A DNA stretch of 64,000 nt, taken from positions 1 to 64,000 of the forward strand of contig VBCK01000146.1 in assembly GCA_005882215.1 (NCBI GenBank), read 5' to 3'. Of the stretch, positions 24,738 to 33,702 are shown in pieces; positions within the stretch are counted from its first letter, which is position 1, and every line of letters starts with the position of its first letter. The translations under genes and the position numbers were made by a program. The DNA comes from Betaproteobacteria bacterium (GTDB lineage Bacteria; Pseudomonadota; Gammaproteobacteria; Burkholderiales; Burkholderiaceae_F). The notes under the pieces were generated by a model. It made no database searches and was not told the origin of the DNA. It saw nothing but the letters and a program-made list of their open reading frames with translations.

Positions 24738-26263
24738 GTACTCCGATCGATTCCGACCAGGCCGGCTCGGCTCCGGGCGCCGGCGAGCCGCCGGCCCCGG
24801 TCGTGCCGCCGCCCACCGCCGAAGCGCGGTCGCGGCCGCGCTTCGGCTTCGTGCGCGACCTGCTGCGCAATCTTGGCGCCGCAGCCGCGCTGGCCCTGCT
24901 TCGCAGGCGCGGCCTCGACGCGTGGCGTGCCGACGGAATTCAGCTGATCGGCTTGTTCCTGCTGAACCTGGCCGCGGGGCTGGCCTACGACATCTACGCC
25001 GCCTACCCGGGACCCGGGCGGTTCGACTGGGACGCGCTGCCGGGAGCGAGCTTCTGGGCGCTGCCGCTGCTGCTCAGTGCCTGGCTGATCGCGCATCTGG
25101 GGCGCCCAGCGGACGCCGGTCGACTCATGCTGCCGATGGCGGTGGCGGGGTTCGCGCTCGGCGCGCTCGAATCGTTTGCCAGCTCGGCGCTGGCGGTGCT
25201 GGCTGATTTTTTCACGCCGATCGATCGCTTCTATCAATGGCTGATCTGGGTGCCGGTGCTGTGGGTCGCGCTCGGGTGGGCTTTCGGCGCGCCCCGGCTG
25301 GCCGGGCTGCGCGGAGGGCGGGCGGTCGTGGCGGCCGTGCTGGCGGCGGCGTTGGTGGTGGCTCCGCAGTGGACGGCCGATGCCGGCGCCCGGCTCTGGG
25401 TGGCGGCCGCAGACGACCCGGGAAGCGACGCGAGCAGCCAGAACGGCGCCGCCGCCGAGCAGGTTCTGTACGCGCAGACGGATCTGCTGGAAGATGCGCT
25501 GGATCGGATCGCGCCCGGGCGGCCGGGCGTCACCGAGTTGTATTCGATCGCGTTCGCGGGCAGCGGATCGGAGGACGTCTTCCTGAACGAAGCGCAGGGC
25601 GTCAACGAGACCATGGCCGAGCTGTTCGACACCGGCGACCGCAGCATCGTTTTGGCCAACAGCCAGAAACATGCAGGCGAAACCCCGTTCGCCACCGTGA
25701 CCGCGCTGCAGCGGGCACTGGCAACGATCGCGCAGCGGATGGACGAGGGCGAGGACATCCTGTTCCTGTTCCTGACCTCGCACGGCTCGCCGGATCACAG
25801 GCTGGACGTTTCGCTTGCGCCTTACCAGCTGGAGCCGCTGACACCGGTGCGGCTGCGAGCGCTGCTCGATGAGTCGGGCATCCGGTTTCGAGTGATCGTC
25901 GTTTCCGCCTGCTATTCGGGCGGCTTCGTCCGCACGCTGGCCAGCCCGGATACGCTGGTGATCACCGCCTCGGGAGCCGATCGCGCCTCGTTCGGATGCC
26001 GCGACGGCCGCCAGTGGACCGATTTCGGCCGTGCCTATTTCAAGGAGGCGCTGCCAGCGACCGGTTCCTTCGAGGGCGCGCTGCAACGCGCGCGCGAGCT
26101 GATCGCGCAGCGCGAAGCGGCCGCCAAGCTGACGCCTTCCGAGCCCCAGATCTTCGTCGGCGACGCGATCCGCGAGCGCTTGCAGAGTCTGCAGACGCAA
26201 AGACTGGGTTCTCACCTGCTGGTTCGCCGGGCACGCGATCGCGCGCTCGCCGGGCTCGAGTGA
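24734..26263 (+). CDS. Membrane-anchored C13-family (legumain-like) cysteine peptidase
   Basis: 509 aa. A disordered Pro-rich start (1-35) is followed by about five hydrophobic segments (roughly 63-230). A soluble peptidase C13 domain follows (about 255-475) with the clan CD dyad His350 in FLTSHGSPDH and Cys393 in VVSACYSGGF. Clan CD enzymes (legumain, GPI transamidase, caspases) share this H-G-spacer-A-C layout. The topology suggests a polytopic inner-membrane protein with the protease domain beyond the last helix, but the side of the membrane is not clear. Substrate unknown. It is coupled to pth upstream and to modB downstream by ATGA/GTGA overlaps. Confidence 0.82.
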   Translation: MSTPIDSDQAGSAPGAGEPPAPVVPPPTAEARSRPRFGFVRDLLRNLGAAAALALLRRRGLDAWRADGIQLIGLFLLNLAAGLAYDIYAAYPGPGRFDWDALPGASFWALPLLLSAWLIAHLGRPADAGRLMLPMAVAGFALGALESFASSALAVLADFFTPIDRFYQWLIWVPVLWVALGWAFGAPRLAGLRGGRAVVAAVLAAALVVAPQWTADAGARLWVAAADDPGSDASSQNGAAAEQVLYAQTDLLEDALDRIAPGRPGVTELYSIAFAGSGSEDVFLNEAQGVNETMAELFDTGDRSIVLANSQKHAGETPFATVTALQRALATIAQRMDEGEDILFLFLTSHGSPDHRLDVSLAPYQLEPLTPVRLRALLDESGIRFRVIVVSACYSGGFVRTLASPDTLVITASGADRASFGCRDGRQWTDFGRAYFKEALPATGSFEGALQRARELIAQREAAAKLTPSEPQIFVGDAIRERLQSLQTQRLGSHLLVRRARDRALAGLE

Positions 26264-26952
26264 GCTCCGACGACCTGACCGCGCTGCGCCTGACGATCGA
26301 GCTGGCGTTCGTCACGACGGCGCTGCTTGTGCTGATCGGCACGCCGATTGCCTGGTGGCTCGCGCGCACGCGCTCACGGCTGCAGCCGGTGCTGGCCGCC
26401 GTGGTTGCGATGCCGCTCGTGCTGCCGCCGACGGTGCTGGGCTTTTACCTGCTGCTGCTGCTGGGGCCGAACGGGGCGGTCGGGCGGCTCACGGCTGCGC
26501 TCGGACTGGGAACGCTGGCGTTCAGTTTCGGGGGCCTGGTGCTCGCCTCGATCGTGTATTCGCTGCCGTTCGTGGTGCAGCCGCTGCAGGCCGCGTTCGC
26601 CCTGGTCGGCGAAGCCACGCTGGAGGCGGCGGCCAGTTTGCGCGCCGGACCGTTCGACCGGTTCGTTTCGATCGCCATTCCGCTGGCGCGCCCCGGCTTT
26701 GTGGCCGCGGTCGTGCTCGGATTCGCCCACGTGGTCGGCGAGTTCGGCATCGTGTTGATGATCGGCGGCGACATTCCGGGCGCGACCCGCGTTCTATCGG
26801 TGGCGATATACGACCGGGTCGAGGCGATGGATTACGCTGGCGCCGGCCGCCTGGCCTGGGGCCTGCTGATCTTCTCGTTCGCAGTCGTGCTGGCGATGCA
26901 CTGGCTCGGCCCCACCGGCGCCGCCCTGCCAGGGCGAGCGTCCCGCCGATGA
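26260..26952 (+). CDS. modB: Molybdate ABC transporter permease
   Basis: 230 aa from a GTG overlapping the peptidase stop (GTGA). Five to six transmembrane helices are evident. The permease EAA-type loop reads EAAASLRAGPFDRFVSIAIPLARPG (starting near 126), and the ModB-typical GFAHVVGEFGIVLMIGGDIPG near 154-174 is clear. It forms the channel for molybdate/tungstate uptake with ModC. No periplasmic ModA gene is in the window. Confidence 0.92.
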   Translation: MSSDDLTALRLTIELAFVTTALLVLIGTPIAWWLARTRSRLQPVLAAVVAMPLVLPPTVLGFYLLLLLGPNGAVGRLTAALGLGTLAFSFGGLVLASIVYSLPFVVQPLQAAFALVGEATLEAAASLRAGPFDRFVSIAIPLARPGFVAAVVLGFAHVVGEFGIVLMIGGDIPGATRVLSVAIYDRVEAMDYAGAGRLAWGLLIFSFAVVLAMHWLGPTGAALPGRASRR

Positions 26953-28031
26953 ACACCGCGGCGCCGATCGAAGCGCGCTTTGCGCTGAGGTATCCCGGGT
27001 TCGATCTGGATGTCGACCTGCGGCTGCCCGCCGGCGGCGTCAGCGCGCTGTTCGGTCCGTCCGGCTCGGGCAAAACGAGTTGCCTGCGCTGCTTCGCCGG
27101 CCTGGAGAGCGGTTGCGAAGGGCGCATCGTCGTGGCCGGCGACACCTGGCAGGACAGCGCCGGCGGCCGCTTCGTGCCGCCGCACCGCCGTCGATTCGGT
27201 TTGGTGTTCCAGGATGCACGGCTGTTTCCGCACCTGACCGTGCGCGGCAATCTGCGCTACGCGATGGACCGGGCCGCCGGGCCCGAGGCGGTCGGCTTCG
27301 ATGAGGTGGTGCGGCTGCTCGACATCGCCGATCTGCTGGAGCGTCAGCCGGATCGGCTGTCCGGTGGCGAGCGCCAGCGCTGCGCGATCGCCCGCGCGCT
27401 GCTGACGCGCCCCAGCCTGCTGCTGCTGGACGAGCCGCTGGCCTCTCTGGACGAAGCGCGCAAGGCCGAGTTGCTTCCGTACCTGGAGCGGCTGCGCGGC
27501 GCGCTGTCGATCCCGATGATCTACGTCAGCCACTCGATGCGCGAGGTCGCGCGCCTGGCCGATCACCTCGTCCTGTTGGAGCGCGGCCGCGTGCAGGCGA
27601 GCGGCCAGATCACCGAGGTGACCGCGCGTGCCGACCTCGATTTCGGCGACGATGAGCAAGCCGGCGTGGTGCTGCAGGCGCGCTGCGCGGCGCACGACGC
27701 CGAGTTCGCATTGACCCAGGTGCAATTCGAAGGCGGAGCGCTGTGGCTGCCGCGGGTCGACTGCGAGATCGGCCAGGTGCTGCGCATCCGGGTGCAGGCG
27801 AGCGACGTCAGCCTTGCGCTGGAGCCGCCGCGCGCGACCAGCATCCTGAACGTGCTGGCGGCCACCGTGCTGTCGCGACGCGACGACCAGCGCGGCACCA
27901 GCCTGGTTCAGCTCGATCTGGGAGGAACACGCCTGCTGGCCAGAGTGACACGGCGTTCGGCGACCCTGCTCGGGCTGCAGTTCGGCCGCACCGTGTTCGC
28001 CCAGATCAAGGGCGCGGCCGTGTTACGGTGA
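26949..28031 (+). CDS. modC: Molybdate ABC transporter ATPase
   Basis: 360 aa. Walker A GPSGSGKTS is near 36, the Q-loop GLVFQDARLFPHLTV near 86, the signature LSGGERQRCAIARAL near 137, Walker B LLLLDEPLASLD near 157, and the H-loop SHSMRE near 194. A C-terminal MOP-like (molybdate-binding) domain follows (about 285-355). Start overlaps the modB stop. The last nine bases overlap the convergent malonyl-CoA decarboxylase gene. Confidence 0.93.
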   Translation: MNTAAPIEARFALRYPGFDLDVDLRLPAGGVSALFGPSGSGKTSCLRCFAGLESGCEGRIVVAGDTWQDSAGGRFVPPHRRRFGLVFQDARLFPHLTVRGNLRYAMDRAAGPEAVGFDEVVRLLDIADLLERQPDRLSGGERQRCAIARALLTRPSLLLLDEPLASLDEARKAELLPYLERLRGALSIPMIYVSHSMREVARLADHLVLLERGRVQASGQITEVTARADLDFGDDEQAGVVLQARCAAHDAEFALTQVQFEGGALWLPRVDCEIGQVLRIRVQASDVSLALEPPRATSILNVLAATVLSRRDDQRGTSLVQLDLGGTRLLARVTRRSATLLGLQFGRTVFAQIKGAAVLR

Positions 28032-29384
28032 TTCGATGATCCGGCCGGTGCGTGCGGCGTCGCGCCGCGCGACCAGCGATTCGCGCGCCAGCACTTCGAA
28101 GCGCCGGGCCGCGGCGACCCGGCCGTCCCTGGCATAGGCCTCATGGTTCCGTTCGACCTCGCCCAGGCGGTACACGTAATTCACCATCAAGCCGGCTGCG
28201 CGACGCATTCCGCTCGGCGACGTATCGCCGAGCCAGTTCAGCCGTTCGAGACGGGCGCCGTTGCCCAGATGGAAACGCGCCACCGGGTCGAGCGGGTCGC
28301 GGCCCTGCTTCGCGTACAGAAGGTAATGCGCGCACAGCCGGATCAGCTGGCGCTGAATCTCGGCCGCCGCAGCCGCGTCGTCGAGCCACCCGGGCGCGTC
28401 GATCCGCGCGAGCAGTTCACCGAGCGCCGGGCGCTCGACCGACTTTTCGACCAGCCACTGGCGAAAACCCGGGACCGGGGACAGCGTAGCGAAGGTCTTC
28501 AGCCGCGGAAATTCGCGACCCAGGTCCTCGGCGACCTGCTTGATCAGCAGGTTGCCGAATGACACGCCCCGCAGGCCTTCCTGGCAGTTGGTGATCGAGT
28601 AAAAGATCGCGCAGTCGGCCGATGCCGGATCGGCCACCTCCGAATTCAGCTCCAGCAGCGGCTGCACTCGCGTACTGACGCCGCGCGTGAGCGCCACCTC
28701 GATGAAGATCACCGGCTCGTCGGGCAGCACCGGGTGGAAAAACGCGTAGCAGCGCCGGTCGGCTTGCAACCTGCGCCGCAGGTCGGGCCAACCCTGGATC
28801 TCGTGCACCGCCTCGTACTTGATCAGCTTTTCCAGCACGATCGCAGAGGTGCGCCAGTCGATCCGTTGCAACACCAGGAAGCCGCGGTTGAACCACGAGT
28901 TGAACAGGTGCGCCAGGTCGGCATCGATGCCGACCCAATGCGGTCGCTCGACCAGCTGCTTGAGCACCCGGCGGCGCATCTCGAGCAGCACGGCCGTGCC
29001 GCCGGCCACCGTGTTCAGGCGCCGGAAAAGCTCCTGGCGGCGCGGCTCCACCGCACGCTGCAGCCGGATCAGGTTGGGTTGCGACGGGTCCTGGCGGTAG
29101 GCGTCCGCAACCCGTACCACATCTTGCGGATCGGGCGAGAATTCCTTGATCAGCAGGTCGAAGAAGACACCGAGCGCGAGATCCTCGAGGCCCTGGTACG
29201 CCGCCAGCGTCTCGCGCGCCAGCCGGGCGCCGGCGACGTCGCCGCGCTCCGACAGCAGCGCATGACACAGCCAGATCGCCCTGCGCGCATCCCGGACCGC
29301 GGCACGCGGCGGATCGCCCGGGCGCGCGCCCGTGATCGAACCGAGCAGGCGCCGCAGCAAGGATGGTTTGGTGGGAGTGTCCAT
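28023..29384 (-). CDS. Malonyl-CoA decarboxylase
   Basis: 453 aa. An N-terminal helical oligomerisation domain (about 30-170) is followed by a GNAT-like catalytic domain. Conserved blocks are FFHPVLPDEPVIFIEVALT near 220-238, YSITNCQEGLRGVSFGN near 262, the catalytic Ser in LSPVPGF near 306, and His in FHLGNGA near 374. It decarboxylates malonyl-CoA to acetyl-CoA and CO2. No malonyl-CoA synthetase (matB) gene accompanies it, so it probably adjusts malonyl-CoA levels and not malonate catabolism. Tail-to-tail overlap with modC. Confidence 0.92.
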   Translation of the reverse strand: MDTPTKPSLLRRLLGSITGARPGDPPRAAVRDARRAIWLCHALLSERGDVAGARLARETLAAYQGLEDLALGVFFDLLIKEFSPDPQDVVRVADAYRQDPSQPNLIRLQRAVEPRRQELFRRLNTVAGGTAVLLEMRRRVLKQLVERPHWVGIDADLAHLFNSWFNRGFLVLQRIDWRTSAIVLEKLIKYEAVHEIQGWPDLRRRLQADRRCYAFFHPVLPDEPVIFIEVALTRGVSTRVQPLLELNSEVADPASADCAIFYSITNCQEGLRGVSFGNLLIKQVAEDLGREFPRLKTFATLSPVPGFRQWLVEKSVERPALGELLARIDAPGWLDDAAAAAEIQRQLIRLCAHYLLYAKQGRDPLDPVARFHLGNGARLERLNWLGDTSPSGMRRAAGLMVNYVYRLGEVERNHEAYARDGRVAAARRFEVLARESLVARRDAARTGRIIESP

Positions 29385-29764
29385 CGGCGATCAGACAGCG
29401 CAACTGGCGTACTGGTTCCAATTCAGCTTCGAAATCAGTGTGCACGTCGTCGACCCGCAGCGCAAGGCCGTGTTCTACTGATTTCGAGACTCATTGCGCT
29501 TTACGAAAAGCGCTTCTCCAGATACACGGCCTCGGACTCGACCGTACCCTCGTGCCGGCGACGCAGCTCCCCTGTGGCCTCGAGTCCCTGGCTAGTCCAG
29601 AAGGATGGTAGCTTGTCAACCGATCTTGAGTGCGGCTCTTGAGTCGCGAGCCGGGCCATCTTGAGCGAGCCGTGGCCGCGTCCGGTTGGCGCCGCGTCGT
29701 TTCCGTCCGAGAGGCGGCGCCCCGCCACGTACAATGACCACTTTTCTCGGATCGGCGACGCGCA
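29385..29764. other. 380-bp gap with gene debris between malonyl-CoA decarboxylase and ychF
   Basis: No intact gene. On the plus strand a 34-codon frame (29377-29481, GTG start, ending ...SVHVVDPQRKAVFY) looks like coding sequence but matches nothing I recognise. On the minus strand 29501-29620 resembles the end of an acetyltransferase. The ychF promoter must lie in the right half. ACAATGA and TTTTCT near 29735-29750 are the only AT-rich spots. Confidence 0.5.
29501..29620 (-). pseudogene. Possible C-terminal remnant of a GNAT-type acetyltransferase
   Basis: The minus-strand frame reads ...SFWTSQGLEATGELRRRHEG..., then ...SEAVYLEKRFS and stop. The 'F-W/Y-x-x-x-G-F/L-x-x-T-G-E ... V-Y-L-E-K' ending is the usual last helix and strand of GNAT enzymes. 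No start codon, N-terminal strands or CoA loop precede it. Recognition is by pattern only and the remnant may be something else. Confidence 0.33.
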
Positions 29765-30871
29765 ATGGCCTTGAAATGCGGCATCGTCGGCCTGCCCAAC
29801 GTCGGCAAGTCGACCCTTTTCAATGCACTGACCAAAGCGGGCATCGCGGCCGAGAACTATCCGTTCTGCACGATCGAGCCCAACGTCGGCGTGGTCGAGG
29901 TGCCGGACCCCCGTCTGGCGAGCCTGTCCGCGATCGCCAAGCCGGAGCGCGTGGTGCCGGCCGCCGTCGAGTTCGTCGACATCGCGGGTCTGGTGGCGGG
30001 CGCCAGTAAGGGCGAAGGTCTGGGCAACCAGTTCCTGGCCAACATCCGGGAGTGCGACGCGATCGCCCACATCGTGCGCTGTTTCGAGCACCCCGACATC
30101 GTGCACGTGTCTGGCCGCATCGATCCGGTCAGCGACATCGAGGTGGTGAACACCGAACTGGCGCTGGCCGATCTGCAGACGGTCGAAAAGCAGCTCGGAC
30201 GCTATTCGAAGGTGGCGCGCACCGGGGCGGCCGGCGAGGAAAAGAAAGAGGCCGTGCGGCTGGTGGCGGCACTGGAGAAGATCCAGCCGGTGCTGAATCA
30301 GGCCCGGCCGGCCCGGTCGGTCGCCCTGGCGCCCGAGGAGCGGGCAGTGCTGAAGCCGCTCTTTCTGCTGACGATGAAGCCGACGATGTACGTGGCCAAC
30401 GTCGATGAGCATGGATTCGCCGGCAACCCGCTGCTGGACGCGGTCCGGGCGTTCGCTGTGCGCGAATCGGCGCCGGTGGTGCCGGTGTGCGCGAAGATCG
30501 AGGCCGAGATCGCCGATCTGCCCGACGAGGACAAGGCGATGTTCCTGCACGACATGGGGATGGAGGAGCCGGGGCTTGCCCGCGTGATCCGCGCCGGTTA
30601 CGCGCTGCTGGGGCTACGGACGTATTTCACGGCCGGTCCGAAGGAAGTGCGCGCCTGGACGATCCCGGCCGGTGCCACGGCGCCGCAGGCGGCCGGCGTG
30701 ATCCACACCGATTTCGAGCGCGGATTCATCCGCGCCGAGGTGATCCCGTTCGACGATTTCGTCGCGCACCGGGGCGAGACCGGCGCCAAGGAGGCGGGCC
30801 GGATGCGCCTGGAGGGCAAGGATTACGTGGTGCACGACGGCGACGTCGTGCATTTCCGGTTCAATATCTGA
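29765..30871 (+). CDS. ychF: Redox-regulated ribosome-associated ATPase YchF (OLA1 family)
   Basis: 368 aa. P-loop GLPNVGKST is at 9-17, followed by [13 protein letters not shown] and [20 protein letters not shown]. The NxxE variant of the G4 motif (ANVDE near 213), which shifts preference to ATP, is present. A C-terminal TGS domain (about 280-365) ends GDVVHFRFN. YchF binds ribosomes and modulates stress responses such as catalase and translation-factor activity. Start ATG is in standard register. Confidence 0.95.
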   Translation: MALKCGIVGLPNVGKSTLFNALTKAGIAAENYPFCTIEPNVGVVEVPDPRLASLSAIAKPERVVPAAVEFVDIAGLVAGASKGEGLGNQFLANIRECDAIAHIVRCFEHPDIVHVSGRIDPVSDIEVVNTELALADLQTVEKQLGRYSKVARTGAAGEEKKEAVRLVAALEKIQPVLNQARPARSVALAPEERAVLKPLFLLTMKPTMYVANVDEHGFAGNPLLDAVRAFAVRESAPVVPVCAKIEAEIADLPDEDKAMFLHDMGMEEPGLARVIRAGYALLGLRTYFTAGPKEVRAWTIPAGATAPQAAGVIHTDFERGFIRAEVIPFDDFVAHRGETGAKEAGRMRLEGKDYVVHDGDVVHFRFNI

Positions 30872-30956
30872 ATCGCCCTAATCAGGCAATGTTGTACTTC
30901 TGCCCGATCGCGGGCGTCGCTGTCACGACTATTGAACAATCTCCGAAGCGAAGATA

Positions 30957-31322
30957 TCAGTGGAGCATGATGTATGGAGGAAGGGCCGTAGGATCACCGA
31001 TAATCGGGCGAACCGATGCGTGTGACACGGCGACGCTGAGCACGAGCGGGCGCAGCTCCGGCGGCGAATCGATCAGCTTCGTCACTCTGACGGCGGGGAC
31101 CACGCGGTAATGACGCCGGTCGGGTGCGTACCTGAGCTCGCGCCAGCCCCGCTCCATTAACCATTCCCACAATTCATCCGTGACGCCCGCCTGGATCGTC
31201 ATGCGAAGGTCTCCGCAGACGACATAGGCACCCCTCGCGGGCTTCGGGCCGCGACGCGGAACAGCGCGTTCAGTGCGGATACGCAACAGACCACGAATAT
31301 GTGCGCGCAACGACAGATTCAC
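30957..31322 (-). CDS. Conserved-looking small protein of unknown function
   Basis: 121 aa from a GTG with AAAGGGA seven bases upstream. An upstream ATG at 31385 would add 21 residues but has no ribosome site. Basic N-terminus (SLRAHIRGLLRIRTERAVPRR), then a compact region VTDELWEWLMERGWRELRY with RHYRVVPAVRVTKLIDSPPE. The Trp-rich 'DELWEWLxxxGWRxxxxxPDRRxYRxxP' layout recalls small betaproteobacterial hypothetical proteins. No catalytic motif or signal peptide. It is single-gene and convergent with ychF. Confidence 0.6.
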   Translation of the reverse strand: MNLSLRAHIRGLLRIRTERAVPRRGPKPARGAYVVCGDLRMTIQAGVTDELWEWLMERGWRELRYAPDRRHYRVVPAVRVTKLIDSPPELRPLVLSVAVSHASVRPIIGDPTALPPYIMLH

Positions 31323-31617
31323 GACGAATCCCTTTCGCGGATACACCCGACTCCCATTCGAAAGATGCCAGCCACCATGATCCAAGCGCGCATGGCGGGT
31401 TTCGCGTGAGAAGCTTCACCCCGCAGGCCGGAGTTTTCAATCGGGTGTTTCCCGCGGTGGATCGCCACGCAGATCCAGTGGGGCGCTCGGTAGCGGGCGA
31501 GGTGGGGGCAGATTCGCCGCGTCGCGTAGCGGAACGAACCGGTCCTGTGCGGCTGGCACAATGGGAGGGCCGCCAGGCTTCGGGCCACAGTTCGGATCGC
31601 TCGCGGGAAGCCGTCCC

Positions 31618-33702
31618 ATGCTGAAGAAGATCCTTATCGGATTCGGCACACTGGTCTTAGTGTTGATCGCGGTGCTGGTGATCCTGCTGGCCACGGTCGA
31701 CGTCGACCGCTATAAGCCCCGGATCGAGCAGGCCATTCACGACAAGCTGGATCGCACGCTGAAATTCGACGGCAGGCTGTCGCTGTCGGTATTTCCCACG
31801 ATCGCGGTGGCGCTGCCGCACACCACCTTGAGCGAGCGCGGTACGGACGCGCCCTTCCTGAGCCTGGACCGGGCCCGCGTGTCGCTGGCGCTTGTGCCGC
31901 TGCTGTCAGGGCGGCTGGCGGCCGGTACGGCGTCCTTGTACGGACTGCGGGCAACGATCGAACGCCACGCCGACGGAACGAGCAATCTGGACGACCTGAT
32001 CGGAGCTCCGCAGCCGAAACCGAAGGTCGAGCCGACCCCGTCCGAGTCCGCCGGCGCAAAGGCGCATCAGTTCGAACTGGGGGGAATCGACGTCGTCGAC
32101 GCGCAGGTGACCTATCGGGACGAGCGCGCGCACAACACGGTAACCGTGTCCCGGCTGAACCTGAAAACCGGGCGGCTGGCGACGCGGGCCAGCACCCCCA
32201 TCGATTTCTCGGCGTCTGTCGCCGCCACCGAGCCGCCGTCCAACGTCGAGCTGTCGGTGAAAGCGACGGCCGATATCGACCTGGTCGATCACGTATTTGC
32301 CGCCCGCGAGATCGAGGCCCGCGCGCGCGGCCGCTCGGGCGCGGATCAGTTCGACGTAGCGCTGACGGCGCCGAAAATCGCGCTCGATGCTGCGCGTGTG
32401 GCCGGCGGGCCGGTGAAGCTGGTTGCGACGGTCACCGGCGGCCATCAGGTGCACGCGGAGCTGGCGCTGCAGAACCTGGCCGGTACGGGCAACAAGTTCT
32501 CGATCGGAAAAATCGCCGGCGAAGTGGACCTCGACTTGCCCGCGCTGCCGCAGAAATCGCTGAAAGTGAACCTGGACGGCTCGATGACCGCCGATCTGCA
32601 GGCGCAGGACCTGGCGGCGCGGCTCGGGGCACATTTCGACGAAACGAACGCTTCGATGCGCACCGATGTACACGGCTTTTCGACGCCGCGGATCGGCTTC
32701 GATGTCGAACTGGACCGGCTGAACCTGGACCGCTACCTCCCGCCAGCCGCACCGGCAAGCGGCCCGAAGCCGGCATCGGCGCCGGCTCCGGCTTTGACAC
32801 CGCCCGCGGATCCTAAGGTCGACCTGTCGGCGCTGAAGCCGTTGAACCTGGCGGGCGAAATGCGGATCGGCGCCTTGCAGCTGCATAACGTGAAGGCGGG
32901 CAAGATCAAAGTCGGCGTGCACGCGGCCGGTGGTCACCTGGAGATGGCGCCGCTGTCGGCCAGCCTGTACGAGGGCGCTCTGAACGGCACCGCCAGGGCG
33001 GACGCGGATGCCAACCGCGTCGCGGCGAACGCAACGCTGGACGGCATCTCGATCGGGCCGCTGCTGAAGGACCTGATGGGTAAGGACCTGGTCGAGGGGC
33101 ATGGCGGCGTGAAACTGAATGTCACGGCGGCTGGCGCGACGGTCGGCGCGATGCGCCGATCCCTCGGCGGCGGTGCATCGCTCGCGTTGCGCGACGGCGC
33201 GGTGCACGGCATCAACATCGTCCAGAGGCTGCGCGATGTGAAGTCGGCGCTGTCGGGCGGCTCGACGCAGATCCAGGCGGCGAGCAGCGCTGACAAGACC
33301 GATTTTTCCGAGCTGACCGCCAGCTTCTCGATAAAGAACGGAGTGGCGACCAACAACGACCTGCAGGCCAAGTCCCCGCTGCTGCGGGTCAGCGGCGCCG
33401 GCATCATCGATATCGGCGCCGGCGCGCTCGATTACACGGTGCAGGCGTCCGTGGTCGGAACGCTGGCCGGACAAGGCGGCAGCGAGCTGGCGAACTTGAA
33501 TGGCGTGACGATTCCGGTGCACCTGTCCGGCCCCTTCACGGCCCTGTCTTATCAGCTCGACTGGGGGTCGCTGGCCCGGCAGACCGCCAAGAGCAAGGCC
33601 GCCGAGAAGCTCAGGAACCTGCTTGGAGACAAGCTCAAGCAAGGCGGTCAGTCACCCGCGCCGAACCTGGGCGAAGCGCTGAAGAACCTGTTGGGAAAGT
33701 GA
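31618..33702 (+). CDS. AsmA-family protein
   Basis: 694 aa. One N-terminal transmembrane helix (LIGFGTLVLVLIAVLVILLA, 6-25) is followed by a long periplasmic AsmA domain. The AsmA start VDVDRYKPRIEQAI is near 28. The C-terminal AsmA_2 region (about 480-650) shows GGASLALRDGAVHGINI and ALDYTVQASVVG. AsmA/TamB-type proteins are bridge-like factors for phospholipid movement or outer-membrane assembly. GGGAAG eight bases before the ATG supports this start. The stop overlaps the next gene's GTG by four bases. Confidence 0.87.
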   Translation: MLKKILIGFGTLVLVLIAVLVILLATVDVDRYKPRIEQAIHDKLDRTLKFDGRLSLSVFPTIAVALPHTTLSERGTDAPFLSLDRARVSLALVPLLSGRLAAGTASLYGLRATIERHADGTSNLDDLIGAPQPKPKVEPTPSESAGAKAHQFELGGIDVVDAQVTYRDERAHNTVTVSRLNLKTGRLATRASTPIDFSASVAATEPPSNVELSVKATADIDLVDHVFAAREIEARARGRSGADQFDVALTAPKIALDAARVAGGPVKLVATVTGGHQVHAELALQNLAGTGNKFSIGKIAGEVDLDLPALPQKSLKVNLDGSMTADLQAQDLAARLGAHFDETNASMRTDVHGFSTPRIGFDVELDRLNLDRYLPPAAPASGPKPASAPAPALTPPADPKVDLSALKPLNLAGEMRIGALQLHNVKAGKIKVGVHAAGGHLEMAPLSASLYEGALNGTARADADANRVAANATLDGISIGPLLKDLMGKDLVEGHGGVKLNVTAAGATVGAMRRSLGGGASLALRDGAVHGINIVQRLRDVKSALSGGSTQIQAASSADKTDFSELTASFSIKNGVATNNDLQAKSPLLRVSGAGIIDIGAGALDYTVQASVVGTLAGQGGSELANLNGVTIPVHLSGPFTALSYQLDWGSLARQTAKSKAAEKLRNLLGDKLKQGGQSPAPNLGEALKNLLGK

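Noticed and set aside
31323-31617. Possible gene in the 295 bp before asmA
   Set aside because: Several short frames exist on both strands, none with a ribosome site or motif. Treated as intergenic and promoter region.
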